Shown here in pieces: positions 31,839-41,834 of a stretch of DNA of 64,000 nucleotides. The stretch is from Pyxicephalus adspersus. Lineage: Eukaryota > Chordata > Amphibia > Anura > Pyxicephalidae. Numbering within the stretch: position 1 is the first letter of the stretch; every line of letters begins with the position of its first letter. A program made the position numbers and the translations under genes. A model generated the notes under the pieces. The model was not told the origin of the DNA, ran no database searches, and saw only the letters and a program-made list of their open reading frames with translations. The stretch spans positions 137,122,078-137,186,077 of the forward strand of contig NC_092861.1 of NCBI RefSeq assembly GCF_032062135.1. Direction: 5' to 3'.

Positions 31839-32034
31839 CCTAATATTTATAAATTTGTATTGCACTGATCAGTATTTTATTACATTATGACCGATCTCCT
31901 GTTGTATTTGTACCTGTACACAAGCAGCACCGTCTCCTGTAGATTGTCACACAAAGCACTTGTATGGATGTTGATAAGTTTATCTTTTGGGTATTTGTGT
32001 GTCATCTGTCTCTGCCATTTATGTTTCTGCTCAG
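31000..32034 (+). other. SRBD1 intron, AT-rich, nothing recognised
   Basis: A (TA)n run lies at 31808-31837 and a short direct repeat (TGTAAATAAAAGTAAGAAA twice) at 31660-31708. No gene seen. Confidence 0.5.
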
Positions 32035-32138
32035 ATTCTGGCCATTAACCGTGGGGAAAATCAGAAAGTCCTGACAGTAAAGGTCACCATTCCTGACAGG
32101 GTGAAGGATGCATTCTGTAGGTGGTGTGTGAATGAAAG
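32035..32138 (+). CDS. SRBD1: SRBD1 coding exon (core domain)
   Basis: Acceptor CTGCTCAG ends at 32034; donor GTCTGT at 32139 (weak consensus). 104 nt: [20 protein letters not shown] then [14 protein letters not shown] plus AG. H-x-x-LAxxRGExxxxLxV is the Tex core motif that follows the FxxYxxF segment. Phase 0 in, phase 2 out, matching both neighbours. Confidence 0.96.
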
Positions 32139-32589
32139 GTCTGTATACATTCTTACCCAATCCTTTTTTTTTACCCTGCTGCTGAAATGCCTCATCAATG
32201 TCCCGGCGCATTATAGAGACATGGCGTTAACACAGTTTAAGCCCTATTAAAGGTTTTTTTCTCTTTTTGAGTTTGACTGATTTTGCTACATGTGTTGTGT
32301 GGCATTGCCATACTTGTTAGACAGGAGACAGGTCTCTGCAGCCCAAAGCTATTTTAGTATTCCAGAGCTTTTACTGCAGCAGAACGAGATAAAACTATAT
32401 TTCTGGAACGTTAAAATGCCATTTTTTTAGATTTAATATTTTAGTTAGAATGTGTTTAATTATTTTAACAGTAATTGTCTTTTCAGGAAAAGATGCTTGC
32501 TCTGAAACTTTAGTGTGGAAATCTCTTTTGTACTTATTTACTCCAAATCAACTCAACATAGAGCCCTAATCTCTTTTTCCCATCTAATG

Positions 32590-33272
32590 ACAGGCAGAGG
32601 CATGAAGGTCCACCCTGACCAGGGCCACTTCTTTCTATCTACTAGCCAAGAATGTGAGGGAACAGGGGAGTTCTTCCATGGGATGGCTTCCTTCTACATG
32701 TGTGCTATCTGAAGTTGGTTGGGCATCATGGAGATTGTATGTTACCTGACTTTTTCTTCCCTGGGGTGGGGAAGAGCATAGAACTTCTGTAGCCAGAATT
32801 CTTACTCTTCCAGCTGAAGATTGGCACCAGAAATGTCTACCATAGCTCTTCTTCCATAGTTCTTCTTTTCTGGTCTCCCAGCTGAAGATGAATGAGAACA
32901 GGAGAGATCTTTTGTGGCCAATATTGTTCCACAATCCCTCTTACTGAAGGTGAATGGGAACAGAAGATGTCTTCCATGGTCAGGACCCCCCACCCTGTCG
33001 CTCAGCTATAATTGTCAGGAGCAAAGAGGGCTTACTGGTCCTGTATTTCATCTGAAAATGGGTGGGGACAGAAGCGTCTTCCATGGCCATGTCTCTTCCT
33101 TCTGTCCCCCACCTAGGGATGGACATGAGCAGAAAGATCTTCTTTGGCCAGGCTGCTTCCCCGTGTCTTCCATTTGAAGATGCATGGGAACAGGAGTTAT
33201 TCTCTATAGCCAAGGCCCCTAATCCATGTCATCCTGCTAATGATGGGCAGAAGCAGATAGTTATTCCTTAAT
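32590..33272 (+). repeat. Diverged minisatellite, about 59-bp unit, about 12 units
   Basis: The anchor CTGAAGATGnATGGGAACAG-AAGA-TCTTCCATGGCC recurs at about 32590, 32645, 32708, 32765, 32813, 32880, 32943, 33003, 33053, 33114, 33174 and 33236, that is every 50-67 bp. Units share only part of their bases, so the array is old. Best preserved from 32880 to 33230. It explains the long overlapping open frames on both strands here. Confidence 0.75.
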
Positions 33273-33589
33273 ACTACAATTTATTAGATGATCAGATATT
33301 GTTTTATTATAGGAAAAACTGAATCCCTAAATACAGAATATTAGGACAGCTCTCCTTACAATAGGAGTAATTTAAATTAACATTTTACTTTTTAACTACA
33401 ACTTACCATGAACCTGTGCCCGTGCAGGCCCAAGCAACACTCTCTTTAAAGCCCTGCTCAGCAGCTTTTACTTGCCTTTTGTTTGCTTCCTCTCCTGTCT
33501 ACTCAAAAAATAAAATATAATTAATCTTAATTAATCTAGGAAAAATGTACTATTTTTCTCAAGTATTACTTTCTTTTTTTTTATGGAAG

Positions 33590-33697
33590 GTGGAGACCAA
33601 AGCAGTTTGCAAAACCGGAGTTGATGACAATCCTGCGTAATTCTGTAGAGGATTCCTACAAGCGCCTTATTTACCCTCTTCTCTGCAGGGAGTATCG
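33590..33697 (+). CDS. SRBD1: SRBD1 coding exon (core domain)
   Basis: Acceptor ATGGAAG ends at 33589; donor GTATGC at 33698. AG plus G gives arginine, then [35 protein letters not shown] and CG. The R-x-x-Y-P-L-x-x-R-E pattern is the conserved Tex helix just before the YqgF domain (compare RLLxPSxExExR in bacteria). 108 nt. Confidence 0.97.
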
Positions 33698-34099
33698 GTA
33701 TGCAAATCTCTAAAATGTGAAACTAAATACATCCTGATGTTTTGACATATGAAATGTAAGCCCCAGCGTTTTCTCCTGGCCAACCTTAAGTTCAAACTTC
33801 ATCGGAAAGTTGACTTTGTCAACTTCCTTTTTTTGGCTGAATTTATTTAGGCCAGCTTCACAGCTATGCCATGCATTAACATGCACTATTGTGTTGTAGT
33901 TTCATTTATTTATATTGGCACCCTAAGGAATTAGGACTTTACCCCTCACCGTGTGTTGTGGTTTTCTACTTCAGAACAAGTAAAGAAGAAAGAGTGCTTT
34001 ATTTATTTATTTATTTTTTTGGTTTATTGGCAAGCCATGCAAACGAATGTCCTGCCATAATGGAACATATACAACGCTCCAAAACTCCAGGGTGTAAAT

Positions 34100-35230
34100 C
34101 TACATTCTGATCATAATATAAGTGTTATAACTTGGTAAAAATATTATTGTGTAGCAGCCTCCCAGTTGAAAAAATTCTACTGATTTTTGACAGTTTAACG
34201 TGAGCTCCACATACTTTTGTGTTTCCTGCCTAAGGATGTATTTCATAAGATTTTATGACAAGTTTTGGGCTTCTTTATAGGTATTTATTATTAGTTCCTT
34301 AAGTTTAGCCAACTAGTCTTATTATTTTTTTATTTTCTTTTTATTTAAGTCCACAATGTGGACATAAATATGTGATAGTTCATAAAATACCAAATCAAAT
34401 GAAGTAAAGTGCTTTTTGGTCCTAAAGAAGGGCCTCACGTCACTGATACTCCCCCCCCCTAAAGTCGTAAAGCTTAAGACGGGATTGGGTCAATTTGACC
34501 GACCTGGCTTAAACCAGGTTGCGGTCTTCTTGGGCTAGCTGTAACCAGCCCACTGAGTACTATATTGGAAGCTCCCTTGAAGGGAGACTCTCATCCAATG
34601 ACCAACCATAAGGCCATGAAGCCCTCCTTAATACATCAGGGCTAGCCTTGAAGGTCCCAGCACCATAAATTCAAAACGTGCAACAGCAACAAATAACCCT
34701 CCAGTGATGAAATATTCAACAAACAAAAAATAATTAAGTTCTCACACACGCATGACACACTGGGCAAAGTTGTGTAAATTGCCCATTAGGACAAAATACA
34801 GCCAGCTCTAAATAAAGACGTGTAGACAACAGCATTGTGAATGTGCCTGGCGCACAAAAATATCAGTAGGGTGATAAGTCCCATTGTAATTTTCCTTGCC
34901 ATTCCCAAGGAGATGAAACATTGCATCTTTGGTGCCCTGGCCAGATCATCAGGTTCTCCATCACTATCAGTGGGATTTGGGTCTATCTGGGTGCTCTTTC
35001 TTGAGGAAGTCCCTGTCCTCCTCCAGCTTTCCCTTCCATGGTAGTTGCTCCTGGGTTCATCACCCTTACAGAGCTTCCCTTACAGTATCTTACTACCACC
35101 ATCTCCGGGTTCAAGAACGACACAGTAATTCCCTCTCCTGAAACACTGCTAAGAACAGAAACTACACTTATCCAAAAAGCTGAGAAGCTGGGTCCTATCA
35201 TTGCTTTGGCAAGGTTGACATGAGCGTCAA
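34100..35230 (+). other. SRBD1 intron, unrecognised sequence
   Basis: From 34430 to 35230 the base composition rises. Open frames on both strands (for example 35038-35223) are short and unsupported. It could be a decayed retroelement, but I see no diagnostic motif. Confidence 0.4.
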
Positions 35231-35233
35231 CGG

Positions 35234-35268
35234 ATAGGAGCAGATAGGATAGGATACGATAGGATAAC
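35234..35268 (+). repeat. Short tandem repeat, ATAGGATAGG-type decamer
   Basis: ATAGGAGCAG, ATAGGATAGG, ATACGATAGG, ATAAC: three imperfect 10-bp units built on ATAGG. Confidence 0.8.
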
Positions 35269-35559
35269 TGCCTTTCTGTCTATTTCTCTTTATTTGTAGG
35301 CTTTGATACAAATGTCAGCAGATCACTTGGATGAAATGCCATCCAAATTACCACTGTTTGGAGATACTTATAGGCAAAGCCAAGTTGGACTTTTTGTCTG
35401 GTGTGTACACAGTGCATGTTACATTAAAATTAGTTTTCTCTGCACTGCTATGAATTGAACCTAAATACCCCACCCTCCCTCAGACACATGTATTTTTTAA
35501 AATGAAAAATAAAAAAATTAGCACTTGTATGTTAAAACCATACTAACAAGACGATGTAT

Positions 35560-36060
35560 GAGGACATGCAGCCTGCATGCCAGTGTAATCGTTTATTATT
35601 AAGTGACAGGTGGGAAAAAAATCCCAAAGATTGGCAGAATTACTGACCGCATGCTGTGCTTGTTATTTCATTAGATTTCTTTTCCCCGCCTTATAAGACA
35701 CAGATTATCTTTCACGGCTGAAAATCTTGTTGCACTTGGCACCTTTTAGCATGTTTTTGTAGGATCTTTAAGCAGATAAGATTATGAAGTTTAGAGGGAA
35801 ATATCTTGGCTTTCAATTCGTCAGATCTTGCCATATTAGTGTCCTTTGCTGTGTCAATAATGGTGTTATGGGATACCGAAGGAATTTTTGCTCCACAACT
35901 AATATGCAATTTGCAGCTTTAATGGTTTCTGGCTCAATTATTAAATTGCCCATACCATGGACATACAATATGTTGCATTAGGGCAATATAATTTTGGTCA
36001 CTTTTAATGAAAGAAGTTTAATGGCTACCATTACTAACATCGTAATAATTCTATTTGCTC
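35560..36060 (+). promoter_or_regulatory. Low-repeat intronic block, candidate conserved non-coding element
   Basis: About 500 bp lacking any repeat family of the window, with motifs such as AGTGACAGGTGGG (MEIS/TGIF-like TGACAG next to an E-box), CAGATTATC, and CAATTATTAAATTG. Candidate only. Confidence 0.3.
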
Positions 36061-36352
36061 GGCTGTCATGTCAATCTTCTGTCTGTCTTTACTATTTTAT
36101 AGGCCTGTGTACCTGGGCTTTTGTCTTTTTGTAAGAATCTTTTTTTATCCACATACAAGTCATTTGGATTGGAAAAGCAGCTTGATGTGATTTGGGGAGG
36201 CATATGCTATAGAAGTCTTATTAATGGGCAAGTTCTAATGGAGAGGTCAGAAGCTGGCTTTTTGGTCCAGTAATTAGTTTAATCTACAGTCAAACCTTCA
36301 GCCCAGCCAGACATCATAGGTAGAGACAACAAGACAAACACACACACACACA

Positions 36353-36901
36353 CAGTGGTACCTCGGTATAAGTCCGCTTTGGAATAAGTCCAACTTGAAG
36401 TCCTGTTTGGACATGAAAAATTTTGCTTGGTATACAACCTTTGTGCTAGAACTTGTATGGGTCAAAATGAGTCATAACAACACACGCTACCCTTATTAAC
36501 CTCTCGCGAGACAAAGCCACGACTGCCCATGAGCGTCAGTACGTCAGTTACTACCATTCAGTGAACAACCCGCGCTGTAACTCTCTGTGAATTACAAACC
36601 ATCTCCTCCTCCTCCCTTCTCAGTGCCATCCTAGTAGGCACTCGACTCTTCTCAGTAAGGTGAAGGGAGGTTAAAATTTCATTTATTTTATCTAATTGTA
36701 TTGTATTTATGTATTTTAGTATTAAGCAGTGTTTAATTATTTTATACAGCCCCATCAATGTACAATATACCAATACCAATAGGATTTTTTTTTTCATGGG
36801 AACGGAGTAATCTTTTTCCTTTTATTTCTTATGGTAAAAATTTGTTTGGTATAAGTCCAAGGATCTGGAATGGATTAAGAACTTATACCAAGGTACCCCT
36901 G
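36353..36901. mobile_element. Pogo/Tigger-type MITE
   Basis: Termini CAGTGGTACCTCGGTATAAG and (reverse complement of the right end) CAGGGGTACCTTGGTATAAG are inverted repeats of the CAGTGGTACCTCGG type seen in pogo-like mariners. 549 bp, no transposase. It sits between a (CA)n and a (TA)n run. Confidence 0.75.
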
Positions 36902-36903
36902 TA

Positions 36904-36929
36904 TGTATATATATATATATATATATATT
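36904..36929. repeat. (TA)n microsatellite
   Basis: About 12 TA units, about 110 bp upstream of an SRBD1 exon. Confidence 0.85.
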
Positions 36930-37041
36930 TCTGGTGTTATACTTTTGGTATAAAAGAAAAAGTCCAATTATTTATTACTGTATAAAATATATTTTGCATA
37001 CATGCAAAGGTTTTATGGTCTTTGATTTTGTCTTCTTGCAG

Positions 37042-37199
37042 GGCCAAATTGACCTCGGATGCAGAGAAGGAATCTATAATGATGTTTGGAAGAAACTTAC
37101 GCCAGCTTCTCCTTGCAGGACCTGTTAGAGGTCGAACGATAATGGGTGTGGATCCAGGGTATAAGCATGGCTGTAAGCTGGCCATTATTTCAGCCACCA
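37042..37199 (+). CDS. SRBD1: SRBD1 coding exon (start of YqgF/RNase H-like domain)
   Basis: Acceptor CTTGCAG ends at 37041; donor GTAAGT at 37200. 158 nt: [20 protein letters not shown] then [20 protein letters not shown] and [12 protein letters not shown]. GVDPGYxxGCKLA is the first strand of the YqgF/RNase H fold (bacterial Tex ...GLDPGxRTGCKxA). The DPG aspartate is present. In Tex the fold is thought to be structural rather than a nuclease. Phase 1 out (A), completed by AC of the next exon. Confidence 0.98.
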
Positions 37200-37964
37200 G
37201 TAAGTGTCTCCCTATGTTATTCCCTGATTTATTTTTTAACTTTTTAATCATTAGGAATTTTGTTAAGATTAAAAAAAATGGAAACCACAGCTAGAGCTAC
37301 CCTTTTATTCTTTTAAAGCTCACATTTTATGTTTTCTACTTGCAACATATTTATTATATGGTCCTAATCTTCTCAATTTTGTTTAAAGGGTAAGTGCAGT
37401 ACGGTTGTAAGTTTAAACCTTGAGATGCATAGTGGGAGCATAGCTTGCTCTGTAGATGGTTTCCCCCAGGCATTTTTGTACAGTCCATTTGTTTGTCGTT
37501 AATCTGGCCATTCTGGAATACTCCTGGAGGTCATGCTGGAGCACCCTCCTTCCCACCTCGCATTTTTGATGTGAATAAACTGCCAGTATTCAGAAGTGTT
37601 TCTCACCCATTATTCAGACACAACCCTGTTTTGGAGGACAACTTCACTTGTGGTAAAAAAAAAAGCTAAGAGTAAAGAACTTACAGGGCTCAGGAAGTAT
37701 ATTCTTCCTGCCTACCACAATTGATGATCAATGATTGTCAATGATAATCAAGTGTAAACTAATTTTTGGAGGATCACTTGAAATAGAGATTGAGGTAAAT
37801 TATTTGGTCTGGTTTTACCACAGTTGCTGTTTAGTTGAATAAAAGCATTTATTCAATGGTTACTTACAACCTAGAACCACCCGGTTTTGCCCCTTCCTCC
37901 AGGTCCAAATTGCTGGCTCTCTCACTACAGATGTGCAGGATATACCAACATGTTCACAAAACAT

Positions 37965-38240
37965 TTTAGTGCAGCCATTCTCATCCGGGGTTCCTCCAAA
38001 GGTTGCTAGGGCTTCCTTAAACTGTGGCTGATTGATAATGCTTTCATAGTTCACAGGCCAGGACCACTTGATAGAGCAAGCTTCATGACTGTAATGATGT
38101 TGTAATTGTCTATATACCAGTATAAGTGACATTCTTTCCACTGGCCACCAATGTAAGAGGCTTTTGTGTCCACTGACATTCAATGTTATGGTTTTAGCAG
38201 TGGTTCTTTGAGACCTGAAACTTTTTTCAAGGGTTTCTTA
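37965..38240 (-). repeat. Family G MITE copy, minus orientation
   Basis: GCAGCCATTCTCATCCGGGG, TTCCTCCAAAGGTTGCTAGG, GTGACATTCTTTCCACTGGCC, and at the right AAGGGTTTCTTAGGGGTT. Reverse complement of the family at 20610-20875. Confidence 0.65.
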
Positions 38241-38606
38241 GGGGTTAAATAGTTGAGAAAGCTGCTTCTGGGAATTTCACCTAGATAGCAAGAGGTGTAG
38301 GTGGTGCTAGACTGCAGAATTTTAAAACATTTAAGAGAAATTCTGGTACTGTTCTTTTGTAATCATTCGGCTAGTCAACAATCAAATTGTTGGTTGGACT
38401 ATAGTCTCTTGATTTTATGAGCTCTTGGGTCACCTGGTTGCCTCCTCTTGATAAAAACTCCAGTTCAGACATCAGTCTTTAATGAAAGCTTGTTAGACCT
38501 GTATTGTACAGAACAGTTTATTATGTATTTATCTATATGTGACATGCATTATTCCTACTATTGTAGTCCATTGATGATGTGCACTCATTTAAGTTTTCTT
38601 TTTCAG

Positions 38607-38703
38607 ACCAGATTCTTCATACAGATGTTGTGTATTTGCACACAGGACGTGGAGGCTCGATGAATGATGCAGAAAAAATTAAAAGGCTTCTCCTGAATTT
38701 CAA
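38607..38703 (+). CDS. SRBD1: SRBD1 coding exon (YqgF domain)
   Basis: Acceptor CTTTTTCAG ends at 38606; donor GTAAAT at 38704. 97 nt: the codon completed to N, then [20 protein letters not shown] and [11 protein letters not shown] plus AA. It aligns with the second part of the YqgF fold (GkvldtxxVYP... in Tex). Phase 2 out. Confidence 0.95.
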
Positions 38704-38889
38704 GTAAATTTTATTTTTTGTTGAGTTAGTAGAAAAAGCAAATAGAATCAGTCACAAGGCTTGGTAGAAGACTAATTAGATTATTATTGCAACCATCAGC
38801 ACATCATCTAATTAGTAAGATTTCATTTCACAGCAATAGGGTCCAATCCAATAGATTAATCCAATAGAATACATTTTGGAAAAGAGACT

Positions 38890-39145
38890 TTATGCATGGA
38901 GTTTGTTTTGCCAGTGTGTTTGTGGGTTTCCTTCAGACTCTGCATTTACCTTGCTATACCAAACACATACTGTTAGGTTTATTGCGCCAATAAAAATTGA
39001 ACGTAAACTATGTTACAGATATTAGACCATGACTATAGTAGGGACATCAGATGGTGAGCTTTTCTAAGGGTTGGTTTTTGGACATGACTGTGGACACTGT
39101 AAAGCACTTCAAAAAAAAAATAAGCACTATATAAATGCATAATAT
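38890..39145 (+). repeat. SINE copy, 5'-truncated and diverged
   Basis: GCATGGAGTTTG, GGGTTTCCTTCAGAC, CTGTTAGGTTTATTG, GACTATAGTAGGGACATCAG, and a tail with CACTATATAAATGCATAAT. Head lost. Confidence 0.7.
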
Positions 39146-39299
39146 TTAAAAATAGTATATTGCATTGATGACAGGTTCACTTTAATATTTTTTCATAAAA
39201 TCTTGCATGACTTAACCTTACTATAGGCCTAACTTTTACATATTTCCATCTTTTATATCAGAACTTAGGACCAGATCTCTCATTCAGCCGGTATATTTC

Positions 39300-39660
39300 A
39301 TTTGCAGCACTGACAAATAGAAAAGGCAGTAAATTGTCTGAGTACATTGTGTGGCTGATAATTAGAAATAGGTTAATTTGCAGGGCTATACATAAAAGAT
39401 AGTGCAGTAATAATTACATCTCAGGTAATTACCATGTTTCAGAGCAATACCTATCAAAGACTTTGCTGGAGGGATAATTGGAGTGAGGTTAATTGATCAA
39501 TTATATGTTAATTGTATTGACATGTAGCTTTCTTAGATGAATCCTGGGTAATTAATTGTGTTTGGCCAGCAAGGTCAGAAAAAAAAGGTCATTTCAGAAT
39601 GTACTTTTGTGGCTGTTACTTTGTGAAAATGTTTTATAATTTAGCAAAGCCTGGAGGAAG
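39300..39660 (+). promoter_or_regulatory. Candidate intronic enhancer with homeodomain palindromes
   Basis: Two perfect palindromes, GGTAATTACC (39424-39433) and TAATTGATCAATTA (39490-39503), plus GGATAATTGG, GTTAATTGTATTG and GGTAATTAATTG within 130 bp. No repeat family is recognised in the block and there is no coding potential. Dense paired TAAT cores are typical of enhancers bound by homeodomain dimers. Function is inferred, not shown. Confidence 0.4.
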
Positions 39661-39870
39661 TCCCTCAGAATGGTTGTACATATGAATGCTTTGGCTTTCT
39701 GTCTTTCTAAGAGTCCCAAACCACACACATTTGGTCCAAATTTTTGGGGAGTGGTGTGGGAAGTGTGCTCTACAGATTAGGTTATCAGAGAAATCAATCG
39801 TGATCTCACATTGAGATCTTTTTTTTTGCTAGATGGTCTTAACATATGAGTGTTTGAGGATGCTCTAAAG

Positions 39871-40169
39871 CAGTGTTTTTCAACCTTTTATGAGCCACTG
39901 CACATTTTTTTACATTGAGAAATCCTGAGGCACACCACAAATCAAAAATGATACAAAATGACACTCTGTAGCTAATTCTCTTGTCTCTAAGAATAAACAA
40001 GGAAATTAGGCTACCTACTGCCACCCACTGACATGGAAGAGTATTACATTACTCTGCCAGTCACTACAGCACAGACACTCCACAATGGTAATTGGCAAAT
40101 TTCCATGGTACACCTGATGATCTCTCACGGCACACTTGTGTGCCACGGCACAGTGGTTGTAAATCACTG
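39871..40169. mobile_element. Complete hAT-type MITE with target duplication
   Basis: Starts CAGTGTTTTTCAACC and ends GGTTGTAAATCACTG. Flanks CTCTAAAG (39863-39870) and CTTTAAAG (40170-40177) are an 8-bp target duplication with one mismatch. 299 bp; interior has GGCACACTTGTGTGCC, itself palindromic. Confidence 0.85.
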
Positions 40170-40644
40170 CTTTAAAGACATTACATTACATTTTCACCAG
40201 AACCGGTGTTTTTTTGGCAAAAGGATTGGAGGACAATCGAATATATGAGCATCTCAATGCTAAGCTCAAAGACAGACGAAATTCAAACAATACAGTTATG
40301 TATTTATTTTTGAAAAGTAATTAAATCTGTAGTTAGTGTAAGGATAGATAATCTAACTTTGTATAAGTCACTTGTAATTCTCTATACTACATCAATCAAA
40401 TAGGGAAAGGTAGAGGCAGCACTTGGAGCCAATCAGTTGTTGTGCATGAACATGTATTGACAGGATACGTATATATGGAATAAAAGTGAATTGGTGTATT
40501 TCTTCTCTTTATTGCCCCATCATTGGCTTGGGGCACAGAGGTAACCTAACTGTGCGTTACTGTAGCAGGCAGGTCACTGTGCTCTGTGCTCTAAAAAGGA
40601 CAGGAAATACAAATGACAAGGGTAGGTTTTAGCCACTTTACCAC

Positions 40645-41000
40645 TTTACTCAAACTGGAAGTAAACCCAAAACAATAAAATCACACTTTAATCCCGCAGA
40701 TCAGTCTATCTGTTGGGAGGTTTCTTCCTTCAGGTCCCGGTGTTGATCTTTGGCCCAGCACAGAGGAAGATCCAGGCACCGTAATCTTCTCCTCTCTTTT
40801 TCTGTGTTCTTCCTGTGTCTTCTCGCTGCTCATGCATGAGATCGGCAATTTTTTTACCTATTGATGAAAGGGCTCTTTCTGGAAAGCATGACGTAGGTAA
40901 TCCCGTGAGGATCTGCGCTCCCATTCATTTCTGATCACCTAGGCAATTGAGAATTAGGAACACGGTGCTTATAATTTACTTAGTGATCTGAGCACTTTAA
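40645..41000 (+). repeat. Family D MITE copy, diverged
   Basis: CTGGAAGTAAACCCAAAAC, CTTTAATCCCGCAGATCAG, GCATGAGATCGGCAA, GGTAATCCCGTGAGGATC and TGCGCTCCCATTCATTTC match family D in order. Confidence 0.7.
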
Positions 41001-41726
41001 TGCTCTTTTAGTAATTCTGGTACTTACGAAAATGAGGCAGCCTGTAAATTGCTCTTCTTCGCCATCTTAGCCATGCCAGTTTTTTTTAATCTTCAACTCC
41101 CTGTCCAAGGATTTCCAGCACAGTCCTGCACTCTACTCCCTTCCTCTTTGCATTTCCAGCGGACATTGAACCTCCCATCAGCACCCCTATTCACAAGGAG
41201 CAAGAGCTCCCATCTACTTTGTTCCATTTGCATGGCATCCTGCTGTTCAAATTAAAGATTTCTTCCACAATGGTGGTGATGCAAATATTAACTAAAGGAG
41301 AAAATATGTAGTACATTAGTTGTGTTGCAGTTTTTATTAAAAAAGCAACATCATATAAAGAAGCAGCATACCTGGCATATTTTGTAAGTTGTCTATATCA
41401 AAGAAGGTGTGACAGGGAATTGATGAGTAGCTGCAATGTCCCCAGGAATGCAAAGAAGCAGAGGGGCAAATACAAAGTGATTTGAAGATTCCCAGATCCC
41501 CAGATTAGTAGGCTGATCAACAAATTTTGTTCAATCCACAGAAAATTGCTCTAAGCACAATTCAATGATTTATGATTGGAGATTAATTTTTGTTGTAGGT
41601 GTGCAGAAACTTTGAATCTAATATGTAAACTTTTACACGTTTAAGTCTTTCATGTATAAACTGTTGCCTTAGAATCTAGCATTTGCTGTAAAATATTGCA
41701 ATAATATTGTTGCCTCTCTCCCCCAG

Positions 41727-41834
41727 CTGTTATACAATTGCCATCGGGAACGGAACAGCATGCCGAGAAACTGAACGCTACTTTGCTGACTTGATTCAGA
41801 AGAAGTTTTTTGCACCTCTCAATGTTGTCTACTG
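41727..41834 (+). CDS. SRBD1: SRBD1 coding exon (YqgF domain)
   Basis: Acceptor CTCCCCCAG ends at 41726; donor GTAAGA at 41835. 108 nt: N then [35 protein letters not shown] and [14 protein letters not shown] is the best-conserved motif of the Tex YqgF domain (AIGNGTASRETE in bacteria). Phase 2 in and out, matching both neighbours. Confidence 0.98.

Noticed and set aside
32635..33271. Overlapping open frames on both strands
   Set aside because: They arise from the near-60-bp tandem repeat, which keeps frames open; no start, splice or homology support.
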